A DNA stretch of 64,000 bases, taken from Gp6-AA40 sp035647075. Its GTDB lineage: Bacteria > Acidobacteriota > Vicinamibacteria > Vicinamibacterales > UBA2999. The DNA is taken from positions 1 through 64,000 of the forward strand of contig DASROF010000168.1 in assembly GCA_035647075.1 (NCBI GenBank), read 5' to 3'. Shown here one piece after another: positions 32,978 through 41,618 of this stretch (its first letter is position 1; every line of letters begins with the position of its first letter). The notes beneath the pieces are model-generated. The model made no database searches and was not told where the DNA came from. It worked only from the letters and a program-made list of their open reading frames with translations. The translations under genes and the position numbers were made by a program.

Positions 32978-34183
32978 ATGAAGTTTAGACGCTCATCTGC
33001 TCTGTTCGTTCTGGCCGTTGCCGCCGCAGTCGACGTCGTGTCCGGCTTCGGCCGAACCCTCGACGTAGTGTCCGGCTTCAGCCGGACCTTCGACTTTGAC
33101 GTCGTGTACGAGGTTAGCCCGACCCTCCTCGCGCAGAGCCAGCCGTTGGAACGCGACTTTCTCACCCGAATCCGGCGTCTGACGATCGAAGGCCGGCGCT
33201 CCGGCGAAGGCTACTGGTCGAAGGACGGTACGCAACTGGTCTTCCAGAGCGAGCGTGAGCCGGGAAATCCCTTCTATCAGATCTATCTGATGGACATGGA
33301 GACTGGAAACACGACGCGCGTGTCCCCGGGTATCGGCAAGACCACCTGCTCTTTCCTCAACCCCGCGACGGGAGACATCCTGTTCGCGTCCACGCATCAC
33401 GATCCGCGGTCGAAGCAGTTTCAGGACGAAGAGCTGAAGTTCCGCGCGTCAGGCCAGGAACGCCGGTATTCCTGGGACTACGACCCCGAGATGGAGCTCT
33501 ACGTCCGCAGTAAGCAGAGCGGGACGTATCGTCGGCTGACCAACAAGCGTGGTTATGACGCTGAAGGCAGTTACTCGCCGGACGGACAGTGGATCGTCTT
33601 CTCGTCCACGCGCGACGCGTACGACCGCAATCTGTCGGCGGCCGAGCGAAAGCAACTCGACACGGATCCGAGCTACTTCGGCGAGATTTACATCATGCGC
33701 GCTGACGCCGACGGTTCGGGTCCGAAGCGTCTGACGAATGTGCCCGGCTACGACGGTGGACCATTCTTCTCGCCGGACGGCAAACGGATCGTGTGGCGAC
33801 GGTTCAATGAGTCGGGTCTGCTCGCGGATGTGTATACGATGAATCTCGATGGAACCGACCAGCGGCGGCTTACCGACTTCGGGGCCATGAGCTGGGCGCC
33901 GTACATTCACCCATCCGGCGAATACATCATCTTCTCGTCGAACAAGCTCGGGTTCGAGAATTTCGAGCTGTTCCTCGTCGATATCGATGGCAAGAAGGAA
34001 CCGGTGCGCGTCACGTACAGCGATGGGTTCGACGGCCTGCCTGTTCCCTCTCCCGACGGCCGGCAGCTGGCGTGGACGTCAAACCGCGCTGGCGGACGTG
34101 AAGGACAGATCTATCTCGCCGCGTGGAATCACGACGCCGCGCGGGCGGCGCTCAAGGCGGCGCCCGACAGGAAGACACCGTAG
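32978..34183 (+). CDS. Exported TolB-like beta-propeller (PD40/WD40-like) protein
   Basis: A 401-aa protein. The hydrophobic start MKFRRSSALFVLAVAAAV is a signal sequence. Residues about 18-40 are encoded by two copies of a palindromic repeat (see 33031-33090) and read VDVVSGFGRT...VVSGFSRT, so they are insert-derived. The mature region carries repeated PD40 units: GEGYWSKDGTQLVFQSER, AEGSYSPDGQWIVFSSTR, GGPFFSPDGKRIVWRR, APYIHPSGEYIIFSSN and GLPVPSPDGRQLAWTSN. TolB-type propellers bind periplasmic or surface proteins; no partner is indicated. The M28 peptidase follows 16 bp downstream. Confidence 0.85.
   Translation: MKFRRSSALFVLAVAAAVDVVSGFGRTLDVVSGFSRTFDFDVVYEVSPTLLAQSQPLERDFLTRIRRLTIEGRRSGEGYWSKDGTQLVFQSEREPGNPFYQIYLMDMETGNTTRVSPGIGKTTCSFLNPATGDILFASTHHDPRSKQFQDEELKFRASGQERRYSWDYDPEMELYVRSKQSGTYRRLTNKRGYDAEGSYSPDGQWIVFSSTRDAYDRNLSAAERKQLDTDPSYFGEIYIMRADADGSGPKRLTNVPGYDGGPFFSPDGKRIVWRRFNESGLLADVYTMNLDGTDQRRLTDFGAMSWAPYIHPSGEYIIFSSNKLGFENFELFLVDIDGKKEPVRVTYSDGFDGLPVPSPDGRQLAWTSNRAGGREGQIYLAAWNHDAARAALKAAPDRKTP
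33031..33090. repeat. Two tandem 30-bp palindromic (REP-like) units inside a coding region
   Basis: Units 33031-33060 and 33061-33090 match at 26 of 30 bases. The second contains a perfect 8-bp inverted repeat with two-base spacer (33070-33087). A partial third copy (GACGTCGTG) follows at about 33099. On the plus strand the units translate as VVSGF(G/S)RT, on the minus strand as VRxKPDTT. I know these peptides as recurrent products of an abundant interspersed palindrome in Vicinamibacteria-like genomes; copy number cannot be checked here. Confidence 0.8.
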
Positions 34184-34199
34184 CGATGAAGAGTTCTTC

Positions 34200-36011
34200 A
34201 TGCAGATGAAATCGAGACTCCTTGTACTGGCGCTGGCTGTTACTGCCGCAGCGCCGCTACCGGCGCAAGTCGCCACTGCGTCCAGGACGCGAGCGCATGT
34301 CGAGACGCTGGCCTCCGAGACATTTGGTGGACGCGAGGCGGGTTCCGGGGGCGAGCGGCTCGCAGCCGATTACATCGTCTCGCAGCTCACACGTATCGGC
34401 GCGCAACCATTGCCTGGCCGGCGAGACATGTTTCAGTCATTTGAGTTCACGGCGGGAAGCCGTGACGGCGGTTCGACCATCAGCACGACGGCTGGCGCCG
34501 CGACGACCGCCGCGGCTCCCACCGACGTTCGCGCCCTGGCCTTCTCGGACGATGCCACTGCGACGGGCGAAGTGGTCTTTGCCGGATACGGGATCGTGGT
34601 ACCCGAGTCGGCGAACTTTGGCTACGACAGCTACGCAGGCCTCGACGTGAAGGACAAGGTCGTCCTCGTCCTGCGTTACTTTGCAGAGGACGCGGACGCG
34701 CAGACGAAAGCGACGCTTGCCCGCTATTCCGATCTTCGTTACAAGGCCAACGCGGCTCGTCAGAGAGGCGCGAAAGGGATGCTCGTGGTCACCGGCCCGC
34801 GGTCCCCGAATGCGGGTGAGCTCGTGCCGATGACGTTCGACACAGCCATCGCCGGCTCCGGAATCCCCGCCGCGAGCATCACCGCGAAGGTCGCTGCGGC
34901 GCTTTTTCAAAAGAGCGGCCGGTCACTGGCGGACGCTCAGAAGGATCTCGACTCTGGAAATCCGCACGTTGCCGGATTCGCGCTGGGCGTTCAGGTGCAG
35001 CTGACGACGCGTGTCATACGTGAGAAGAAGACCGCCCGCAACGTTGTCGCGTTCATCCCCGCGACAGGATCGACGAGCGACATCCAGAAGCCCTGGGTTG
35101 CTCTTGGTGCCCACTACGACCACCTCGGCACCGGCACGGGCGGCAACTCGCTGGCATCGCGCGAGGAGGCCGGGAAACCGCACGTCGGCGCTGACGACAA
35201 TGCGTCCGGAACCGCCGCGGTTATCGCGCTCGCCGAAGCGCTCTCGAAGCAGCCACAGCGAAAGCGCAATCTCCTGATCGCGCTCTGGTCTGCCGAGGAG
35301 ATCGGGCTGATCGGCTCGAAGGAATTCGTGACGATGCCGCCGGTCCCCATTGATCAGATCGAGGCGTACGTGAACTTCGACATGGTTGGCCGCATGAAGG
35401 ACAACAAGCTGGCGGCGCAGGCGACGGGGACGAGTCCAGTGTGGGGATCCCTCATTGAGCGCGCAAACGTCCGCGCCGGGTTCGATATCGCGATTCAGCC
35501 CGACCCCTATCAGCCCACCGACGTCAGCAGCTTCAACGACGCCGCTGTGCCGAGCCTCAACTTCACGACCGGCGCCCATACCGACTATCACAAGCCGTCG
35601 GACACGGCCGACAAGATCAACTATGAGGACCTCGATCGCGTCGTGGATCTGGCTGCGGCCATCACCCGCCAGTTGCTCGAGCTCGACGTCCCGCCCCAAT
35701 TCACGAAAGTCGAACAGTCGTCTCAGACCCCAAGCCGAACGGGGCTCCGCGTGTTCACGGGTACCGTTCCTGACTACACCGCGGAAGTAAAAGGGCTGCT
35801 GCTTGGTGGCGTGGTGGCTGGCGGTCCGGCGGAAAAGGCCGGTCTGCAGAAGGGCGACCTCATCGTCGAGATCGCCGGGCAGTCGATCACGAACATCTAC
35901 GACTACACCTACGCCCTGGAGCTGCTGAAGATCGATCAGCCGGTGAAGGTCGTCTATACACGTGCCGGCAAGCGTATTGAAACTACTCTGACGCCGACGG
36001 TCCGGCGGTAG
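34200..36011 (+). CDS. M28-family zinc aminopeptidase with PA and PDZ domains, exported
   Basis: A 603-aa protein with signal peptide (about 1-24). A PA-type insert covers about 100-250. The M28 metal ligands are complete: His305 and Asp307 in GAHYDHLG, Asp in ADDNASGTA, the Glu-Glu pair in WSAEEIGLIG, Asp in NFDMVGRM, and His in GAHTDYHKPSDT. The C-terminal 100 residues form a PDZ domain (VVAGGPAEKAGLQKGDLIVEI). It likely trims peptides in the periplasm or outside. The start is ATG 34200; ATG 34206 is also possible. The open frame extends upstream to 33987 inside the TolB-like gene but has no signal there. The end overlaps the convergent TerC gene by 29 bp. Confidence 0.92.
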   Translation: MQMKSRLLVLALAVTAAAPLPAQVATASRTRAHVETLASETFGGREAGSGGERLAADYIVSQLTRIGAQPLPGRRDMFQSFEFTAGSRDGGSTISTTAGAATTAAAPTDVRALAFSDDATATGEVVFAGYGIVVPESANFGYDSYAGLDVKDKVVLVLRYFAEDADAQTKATLARYSDLRYKANAARQRGAKGMLVVTGPRSPNAGELVPMTFDTAIAGSGIPAASITAKVAAALFQKSGRSLADAQKDLDSGNPHVAGFALGVQVQLTTRVIREKKTARNVVAFIPATGSTSDIQKPWVALGAHYDHLGTGTGGNSLASREEAGKPHVGADDNASGTAAVIALAEALSKQPQRKRNLLIALWSAEEIGLIGSKEFVTMPPVPIDQIEAYVNFDMVGRMKDNKLAAQATGTSPVWGSLIERANVRAGFDIAIQPDPYQPTDVSSFNDAAVPSLNFTTGAHTDYHKPSDTADKINYEDLDRVVDLAAAITRQLLELDVPPQFTKVEQSSQTPSRTGLRVFTGTVPDYTAEVKGLLLGGVVAGGPAEKAGLQKGDLIVEIAGQSITNIYDYTYALELLKIDQPVKVVYTRAGKRIETTLTPTVRR

Positions 36012-36738
36012 GCCGGTCCCGGCGACGGGCGAGGATCATCGACACTGCGAAGATCACCGCAATCAGTCCGAGTGAGAGCCACTTCGGCACCTCGAAGTGA
36101 ACCCAACCGGCGCTGTGCAGGAACTCGAAGACCAGCTTGATCGCCACCCACCCGATGATGACGAACGCGCCATCAACGAGTGTCGGGTAGCGCTGGACGA
36201 GCGCCAGCAGCTGTCCGATCACCAGGCGCATCGCGATCACACCCAGCAGCCCGCCGGTGACGATTACCCACGTCTTGTTGGAGAGCGCGACGGCTACGAG
36301 GATTGAGTCGACAGCGAAGACGATATCCGTCAGCTCGACTTTGGCCACAGTCGACCAGAACGGGCTCATCCCCAACCAGGCCGTGGCGGGCCGTGGTGCT
36401 CGTCGATCGGTCCCTTCTGCGTGTCCGGTGAAATGCTGATACGGCAGCCACAGCAAATACGCGGCGCCGATCAGCAGCACGAACTGAATGTCCTTGAGGT
36501 AGACGGCCAGCAGCGTCGCCGCGATCCGGAACGTGAAGGCGCCGACGATGCCATACCGGAGAGCCTTGCGCTGTTCCGTCCGGGGCAAGCCGAGCACGAG
36601 GATCGCAAGGACCATCGCGTTGTCGGCGCTGAGCAGCGCTTCCAGCACGACGAGCAGGCCGATCGTCAGGAAATCTGAAGGTGACACTCCTTCTTCGGAC
36701 GGCAAAGCAAACTGCAGTTCGGTTGCGGTGATTTCCAC
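35983..36738 (-). CDS. TerC/Alx-family integral membrane protein, copy 2
   Basis: A 251-aa protein with about seven membrane helices. The TerC motif is ALLSADNAMVLAI near residue 35, and the second acidic motif VELTDIVFAVDSILVAVAL is in the middle; these acidic residues line the metal path. Relatives export manganese or assist metal loading of secreted proteins. It is a tandem paralog of the gene at 36751-37503, separated by 12 bp, and in the same operon. Both share the GTDRRAxPRxxxWLG loop. Confidence 0.87.
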   Translation of the reverse strand: MEITATELQFALPSEEGVSPSDFLTIGLLVVLEALLSADNAMVLAILVLGLPRTEQRKALRYGIVGAFTFRIAATLLAVYLKDIQFVLLIGAAYLLWLPYQHFTGHAEGTDRRAPRPATAWLGMSPFWSTVAKVELTDIVFAVDSILVAVALSNKTWVIVTGGLLGVIAMRLVIGQLLALVQRYPTLVDGAFVIIGWVAIKLVFEFLHSAGWVHFEVPKWLSLGLIAVIFAVSMILARRRDRPTAGPSASE

Positions 36739-36750
36739 GCTGACTCGACC

Positions 36751-37503
36751 CTACCCTTCGCTCTCTTCGCGGCCCTCGAGCATCTCTTCGGCTCTTTCCG
36801 TCAGCCGGCTGGTCGGCGGCGGCGGCCCCTGAGTCTTCGCGATGATCAACGAGATGAAGAAGATCGCAACGACCAGGCCGATTGAGACCCACTGTGAAAT
36901 CTCGAGCGGAAAATACCCAAGATCGTGCATGTATTCGAGGCCGAGCTTCAAGCCAACCCACGCGATGATGATGAACGCGCCGTCCACGAGCGTCGGATAC
37001 CGCTCGACCAGCACAATCAGCTGACCCACAACGACGCGCATGGCCACGATGCCGAGGATGCCGCCGGTGATGACGACCCACCGTTTCGGTGACATGCCCA
37101 CGGCGACGAGAATCGAATCAACGGAAAAGGCCAGGTTGATCAGCTCGACACGAACCACCGTTGCCCAGAAGGCCGACAGGCCCAGCCACGGCTTCGCCCG
37201 TGGGGCTGCTCGTCGATCGGTGCCTTCCTCATGGCCCCAGAAATGGGAATACGTCAGGTACAGGAGGTACAGCCCGCCGAGCAGCTTCACCCATCCGATC
37301 CGAATCAGGTAGGTGGCCAGCAGGGTGGCCGCGATGCGGAAGGCGAACCCGCCGAGCAACCCGTATCGAAGCGCCTTCTTGTGCTGGTTCTTCGGAAGTC
37401 CCAGCACCATGATGGCCATGACCAGCGCGTTATCCGCGCTGAGCAGACCTTCCAGCAGGACCAGCAGAGCAACGGTGACGAGATCGGGGGCGGCGATGTC
37501 CAA
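36751..37503 (-). CDS. TerC/Alx-family integral membrane protein, copy 1
   Basis: A 250-aa paralog of the next gene downstream. It has the same seven-helix plan with GLLSADNALVMAI and VELINLAFSVDSILVAVGM; Asp to Asn at the first acidic position of the second motif (INLAF versus TDIVF) is a difference from copy 2. The C-terminal tail is Glu-rich (ERAEEMLEGREESEG). The start is a TTG at 37503 preceded by GGGA; no ATG or GTG fits. It is divergent from hspR, with the HspR-type operator in the shared 116-bp gap, so its transcription may respond to heat shock. Confidence 0.86.
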   Translation of the reverse strand: MDIAAPDLVTVALLVLLEGLLSADNALVMAIMVLGLPKNQHKKALRYGLLGGFAFRIAATLLATYLIRIGWVKLLGGLYLLYLTYSHFWGHEEGTDRRAAPRAKPWLGLSAFWATVVRVELINLAFSVDSILVAVGMSPKRWVVITGGILGIVAMRVVVGQLIVLVERYPTLVDGAFIIIAWVGLKLGLEYMHDLGYFPLEISQWVSIGLVVAIFFISLIIAKTQGPPPPTSRLTERAEEMLEGREESEG

Positions 37504-37560
37504 GCGGTTTCCCGATCGTATCGCAGGGGTTGACTGCCGCTCGATCTCGTTGGCCCGAAC

Positions 37561-37581
37561 CTTGATTCGGATCGTATCAAG
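37561..37581. promoter_or_regulatory. HAIR-like HspR operator
   Basis: An imperfect 21-bp palindrome with half sites CTTGATT and TATCAAG spaced by seven bases. The known HspR site (HAIR) has half sites CTTGAGT and ACTCAAG with the same spacing. It overlaps the -35 region of the hspR promoter. A further TATCAAG half site lies at 37598-37604. The match in spacing and position supports autoregulation by HspR. Confidence 0.75.
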
Positions 37582-37590
37582 TCCTATACT
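37562..37590 (+). promoter_or_regulatory. Sigma-70-type promoter of hspR operon
   Basis: The -35 TTGATT (37562-37567) and -10 TATACT (37585-37590) are separated by 17 bp. The start codon of hspR lies 30 bp beyond the -10. The -35 box is inside the HAIR-like operator, so HspR binding would block polymerase. Confidence 0.7.
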
Positions 37591-37619
37591 CGTCTTATAT
37601 CAAGGTTGAGCAGGGAGCT

Positions 37620-37976
37620 ATGGCAGGGGCCGCAAACAATCGCACGGAGCTGTTCTTCATCAGCATGGCAGCGGACATGCTCGGGATGCATCCGCAAACG
37701 TTGCGGAAGTACGAACGGCTCGGCCTGGTGCGTCCGTCGCGGACGATCGGCAGTATGCGGCTGTATTCGCGCGAAGAGCTCGAACGGCTGCGGTTGATCA
37801 AGCACCTCGTGGACGAGCTCGGGATCAACCTGGCTGGCGTCCAGCGGCTGCTCATCGTCGCGGAAACCATGCAGCGCATCCGGCCGCTGATGGAGGACAA
37901 CGCCTTGAGTAGCGGCGCCGGTCGGCGCCAGTTGATGACGGAGATCCGACGGCTCACGGACGCCGTCGGTTTGTAG
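37620..37976 (+). CDS. hspR: MerR-family heat-shock repressor HspR
   Basis: A 118-aa transcriptional repressor. The winged helix-turn-helix of the MerR class begins at FFISMAADMLGMHPQTLRKY, followed by the wing RTIGSMRLYSREELERL and a short dimerisation helix. HspR with DnaK represses chaperone operons in Actinobacteria and Campylobacterota; DnaK titration by misfolded protein relieves it. The C-terminus is short, with no effector domain. ATG 37620 follows the AGGGAG ribosome site. It leads an operon with cbpA, clpB and ftsH, the same logic as the Streptomyces hspR-clpB system. Confidence 0.9.
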   Translation: MAGAANNRTELFFISMAADMLGMHPQTLRKYERLGLVRPSRTIGSMRLYSREELERLRLIKHLVDELGINLAGVQRLLIVAETMQRIRPLMEDNALSSGAGRRQLMTEIRRLTDAVGL

Positions 37977-37977
37977 C

Positions 37978-38994
37978 GTGGAATTCAAGGACTATTACTC
38001 GACGCTTGGCGTCGCCAAGACGGCTACCGAGAAGGAGATCAAGCAGACCTTTCGGAAGCTGGCTCGGAAGCATCACCCGGACGTCAACCCGGGCGACAAG
38101 GCCGCTGAAGCGAAGTTCAAGGAGATCAACGAGGCTTACGAGGTCCTCGGCGATCCCGCCAAGCGGAAGAAGTACGACGAGCTGGGCGCCAACTGGCGGA
38201 TGTATGAGCAGGCTGCTGCATCCGGCGCGGGCGCTGGCGCTGGCCCTGGCCCGTTTGGCGGTCAGTGGAACGTCAACGTCGGTGGCGGCCAGGGTGGCCG
38301 CCGGACGATGACGCAGGAAGAGATGGAGGAGCTGTTCGGCGACGCGAACCCCTTCTCCGACTTTTTCACCACCTTCTTCGGGGGCGGCGGGTTCGAGCCC
38401 GCGGAAGGTGAACGCGGTTCACGTAGCCGGATGAGGCAGCGTGCGGGGCGGGACGTCGAACATGAGATCGAGTTGACCCTCGAGGATGCGTACCACGGCA
38501 CGACGCGCCGCCTGGCCCTCAAGCAGGACGGACACGCACGCACCGTGGACGTTCGCATCCCGGCGGGCGTCGGCGACGGATCGCGCGTGCGGGTGTCCGG
38601 CGAGGGCGAACATGGCGTTGGCGGGGCCGCCGCGGGCGATCTGTACTTGCGCGTTCGGTTGGCGCCGCATCCGCTGTTCGAGCGCAAGGGACGCGACTTG
38701 TACGTGAAGGCGCCCCTGCCGGTCACGACGGCGGTGCTGGGCGGCGAGGCGGAGGTGCAGACGCTTGCCGGTAAACCCGCACGGCTGCGCATCCCGCCGC
38801 TGACACAAAACGGCCAGGTCTTCCGTCTCAAGGGATTCGGAATGCCGGCAGTTGGCAAGACGGGTGACAAGGGCGATCTCTACGCGCGCGTCGAGGTGCA
38901 GTTGCCGACGCAACTGAGTGCCGAGGAGCGCGCGCATTACGAAGCGCTCGCCAAGTTGAGCGGAGGCGCCGCGAATACCCATAGCGCGGCATAG
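37978..38994 (+). CDS. cbpA: CbpA-type DnaJ co-chaperone (no zinc finger)
   Basis: A 338-aa J-domain protein. His33-Pro34-Asp35 is the DnaK-stimulating motif. After the J domain comes a Gly/Ala/Phe-rich linker (about 78-150) and then the two C-terminal substrate-binding beta domains; the CxxCxGxG zinc repeats of true DnaJ are missing, so this is class II, CbpA-like. GTG 37978 starts one base after the hspR stop. It should hand substrates to DnaK, which is not in this window, and work with ClpB encoded 17 bp downstream. Confidence 0.92.
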   Translation: MEFKDYYSTLGVAKTATEKEIKQTFRKLARKHHPDVNPGDKAAEAKFKEINEAYEVLGDPAKRKKYDELGANWRMYEQAAASGAGAGAGPGPFGGQWNVNVGGGQGGRRTMTQEEMEELFGDANPFSDFFTTFFGGGGFEPAEGERGSRSRMRQRAGRDVEHEIELTLEDAYHGTTRRLALKQDGHARTVDVRIPAGVGDGSRVRVSGEGEHGVGGAAAGDLYLRVRLAPHPLFERKGRDLYVKAPLPVTTAVLGGEAEVQTLAGKPARLRIPPLTQNGQVFRLKGFGMPAVGKTGDKGDLYARVEVQLPTQLSAEERAHYEALAKLSGGAANTHSAA

Positions 38995-39011
38995 CAGGCG
39001 GCGGAACTGGT

Positions 39012-41609
39012 ATGAACATCAACAGACTGACGGAGAAGGCCCAGGAATCGGTGCTCGCCGCGCAGAACCTCGCGACGCAGATGAATCACGCCGAGGTGAC
39101 GCCGGAGCATCTGCTCGTGGCGCTGATCGAGCAGGAGGGCGGAATCGTTCCGTCGATTCTGCGAAAGCTGAACCTCGATCCGGGAAGGGTTGCCACCGAG
39201 GCTCGTGGACTGGTGGCCAACCTGCCGCAGGCGTTCGGGGCTGAACTGCGGCTCTCGCCGCGGATGAATCTGATCGTGACGTCCGCCGAGGCCGAGGCGA
39301 AGCGGTTGCAGGATGAGTACGTCAGCACCGAGCACCTGCTCCTGGCGTTGGCAACCGAGAGCGGGCGTTCCCCGGCCGCGCAACTGCTCCAGCGTTCAGG
39401 TGCGACAAAGGATGCGCTATACGCCGCGATGACTCAGGTGCGCGGGAATCAGCGTGTGACGTCGCAGAATCCGGAGTCGACCTACGAGGCGCTGGCGCGC
39501 TACGGCCGCGACCTGACGGACCTGGCGCGCAAGGGGAAGCTCGATCCGGTCATCGGGCGCGACGAAGAAGTCCGTCGCGTGATTCAGGTCCTGTCACGGC
39601 GCACGAAGAACAATCCGGTCCTTATCGGCGAACCCGGTGTCGGCAAAACGGCCATCGTCGAAGGGCTCGCCCAGCGAATCGTTCGGGGTGATGTTCCTGA
39701 AGGTCTCAAGAACAAGAAGATCTTCGCGCTCGACATGGGCGCGCTCGTTGCCGGCGCCAAGTATCGGGGCGAGTTTGAAGAGCGGCTGAAAGCCGTACTG
39801 AAGGAGATCGTTGAATCGGAAGGCCAGATTGTCCTCTTCATCGACGAGCTCCACACCGTCGTCGGGGCCGGTGCTGCCGAAGGCGCCATGGACGCATCGC
39901 AGATGCTGAAGCCGATGCTGGCGCGCGGCGAGCTCCATACGATCGGCGCGACGACGCTCGACGAATATCGGAAACACATCGAGAAGGACGCCGCCCTCGA
40001 ACGGCGCTTCCAGCCGGTGCTCGTCGGTGAGCCGACGGTCGAGGACACCATTTCGATCCTGCGCGGGCTGCGCGAGCGCTATGAGATTCACCACCAGGTG
40101 ACGTTCAAGGACGCCGCACTGGTCGCGGCGGCGGTGCTCTCGCACCGGTACATTTCAGATCGATTCCTGCCCGACAAGGCGATCGATCTGATGGACGAAG
40201 CCGCATCCCGACTCCGCATGGAGATCGACTCGATGCCTGCCGAACTCGATGAAGTGCGTCGCCGCGTCATGCAGCTCGAGATCGAGCGTGAGGCGTTGCG
40301 AAAAGAGACGGACAAGGCGTCGATCGATCGACTGGCACGGCTCGAAAAAGAGCTGGCGAACCTGAAGGAAGAAGAAACGCGGCTCCGTGCCCAGTGGCAG
40401 CAGGAGAAGGACGAGATCAGCGGCAGCAGCAATTTGAAGGAGCAGCTCGAACAGGCCAGGCTCGAGCTCGATGCGGCAATCCGTGCCGGCGACTACACGA
40501 AGGCGTCGGAACTGCAGTACGGCCGCATCCCACAGCTCGAAAAGACACTGCGGGACCAGGAGGGCGCCACCAGACCGACCGGGTCCCGGATGTTGAAGCT
40601 GGAGGTTGACGAGGACGACATCGCCGAGGTGGTTGCCAAGTGGACGAATATTCCGGTGAGCCGGCTGTTGGAGGGCGAAATCCAGAAGCTGATTCACATG
40701 GAGCAGCGTCTGCATGAGCGGGTGATTGGCCAGGACGAGGCGATCACCGCCGTGGCCAACGCCATCCGACGGGCCCGCGCCGGACTACAGGATCCGAATC
40801 GGCCGCTGGGAAGCTTCATCTTCCTCGGCCCGACAGGTGTCGGGAAGACCGAGCTGGCGCGAGCGCTCGCGGAATTCCTGTTCGACGACGAGCACGCGAT
40901 GATCCGGATCGACATGTCCGAGTACCAGGAGAAGCACACCGTGTCGCGGATGATCGGTGCGCCTCCGGGATATGTCGGCTACGACGAAGCAGGCCAGCTG
41001 ACCGAGGCGGTGCGGCGACGCCCCTACTCCGTTGTGCTGTTCGACGAGATTGAGAAAGCGCACCCGGAAGTGCTCAACGTGCTGCTCCAGCTTCTGGACG
41101 ACGGTCGTCTCACCGATGGCAAAGGGCGGACGGTCGACTTCAAGAACGCCGTCATCATCATGACGTCCAACCTCGGCAGTCAATTCATCGCCGAGCACTC
41201 GGGGGATCTCACAGAAGGTGTGCGGCGCCAGGTCACTGAGGCGCTGCGCCAGCACTTCAGGCCGGAATTCCTGAACCGGATCGACGAGATCATCTTCTTC
41301 CACGCCCTGGGTATCGAGCACATGAAAGCCATCGTCGACATCCAGGTGCACGGGCTGCTCAAACGACTCGAGGATCGCAAGATTCACGTCGATTTGACGG
41401 AGGGCGCGAAGGACTTCATCGTCGCGGAGGGTTACGATCCGATGTATGGAGCCAGGCCGCTGAAGCGTACGATCCAGCGGCGGGTGCTCGACCCGCTGGC
41501 CATGCGAGTGCTGGAGGGTGAATTCCACGAAGGCGACCACGTGGTTGTCGACGTGGGCGACAATGGGCTGAACTTCGTCAAGAAGCAGCCTGCCGAAGCG
41601 AAGACCTAG
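39012..41609 (+). CDS. clpB: ClpB disaggregase
   Basis: An 865-aa Hsp104-family AAA+ protein that resolubilises aggregates with DnaK. The N-domain (1-140) has paired Clp repeats. AAA1 has Walker A GEPGVGKTA and VLFIDELHTVVGAG. The coiled-coil M domain (about 405-530) contains the Leu/Glu-rich LARLEKELANLKEEETRL. AAA2 has GPTGVGKTEL, VVLFDEIEKAHPEV and sensor GARPLKRTIQR. Length and order are standard. The operon context with hspR fits heat-shock control. Confidence 0.97.
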   Translation: MNINRLTEKAQESVLAAQNLATQMNHAEVTPEHLLVALIEQEGGIVPSILRKLNLDPGRVATEARGLVANLPQAFGAELRLSPRMNLIVTSAEAEAKRLQDEYVSTEHLLLALATESGRSPAAQLLQRSGATKDALYAAMTQVRGNQRVTSQNPESTYEALARYGRDLTDLARKGKLDPVIGRDEEVRRVIQVLSRRTKNNPVLIGEPGVGKTAIVEGLAQRIVRGDVPEGLKNKKIFALDMGALVAGAKYRGEFEERLKAVLKEIVESEGQIVLFIDELHTVVGAGAAEGAMDASQMLKPMLARGELHTIGATTLDEYRKHIEKDAALERRFQPVLVGEPTVEDTISILRGLRERYEIHHQVTFKDAALVAAAVLSHRYISDRFLPDKAIDLMDEAASRLRMEIDSMPAELDEVRRRVMQLEIEREALRKETDKASIDRLARLEKELANLKEEETRLRAQWQQEKDEISGSSNLKEQLEQARLELDAAIRAGDYTKASELQYGRIPQLEKTLRDQEGATRPTGSRMLKLEVDEDDIAEVVAKWTNIPVSRLLEGEIQKLIHMEQRLHERVIGQDEAITAVANAIRRARAGLQDPNRPLGSFIFLGPTGVGKTELARALAEFLFDDEHAMIRIDMSEYQEKHTVSRMIGAPPGYVGYDEAGQLTEAVRRRPYSVVLFDEIEKAHPEVLNVLLQLLDDGRLTDGKGRTVDFKNAVIIMTSNLGSQFIAEHSGDLTEGVRRQVTEALRQHFRPEFLNRIDEIIFFHALGIEHMKAIVDIQVHGLLKRLEDRKIHVDLTEGAKDFIVAEGYDPMYGARPLKRTIQRRVLDPLAMRVLEGEFHEGDHVVVDVGDNGLNFVKKQPAEAKT

Positions 41610-41618
41610 ACCGGATCG

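Noticed and set aside
31827..32981. 384-codon plus-strand open frame
   Set aside because: It is wholly antisense to PBP1A, whose catalytic motifs are complete; the translated protein is Arg/Leu/Asp-rich with no domain.
32752..33165. Minus-strand frame containing VRLKPDTT peptides
   Set aside because: This is the reverse reading of the palindromic repeat plus the PBP1A promoter side, not a gene.
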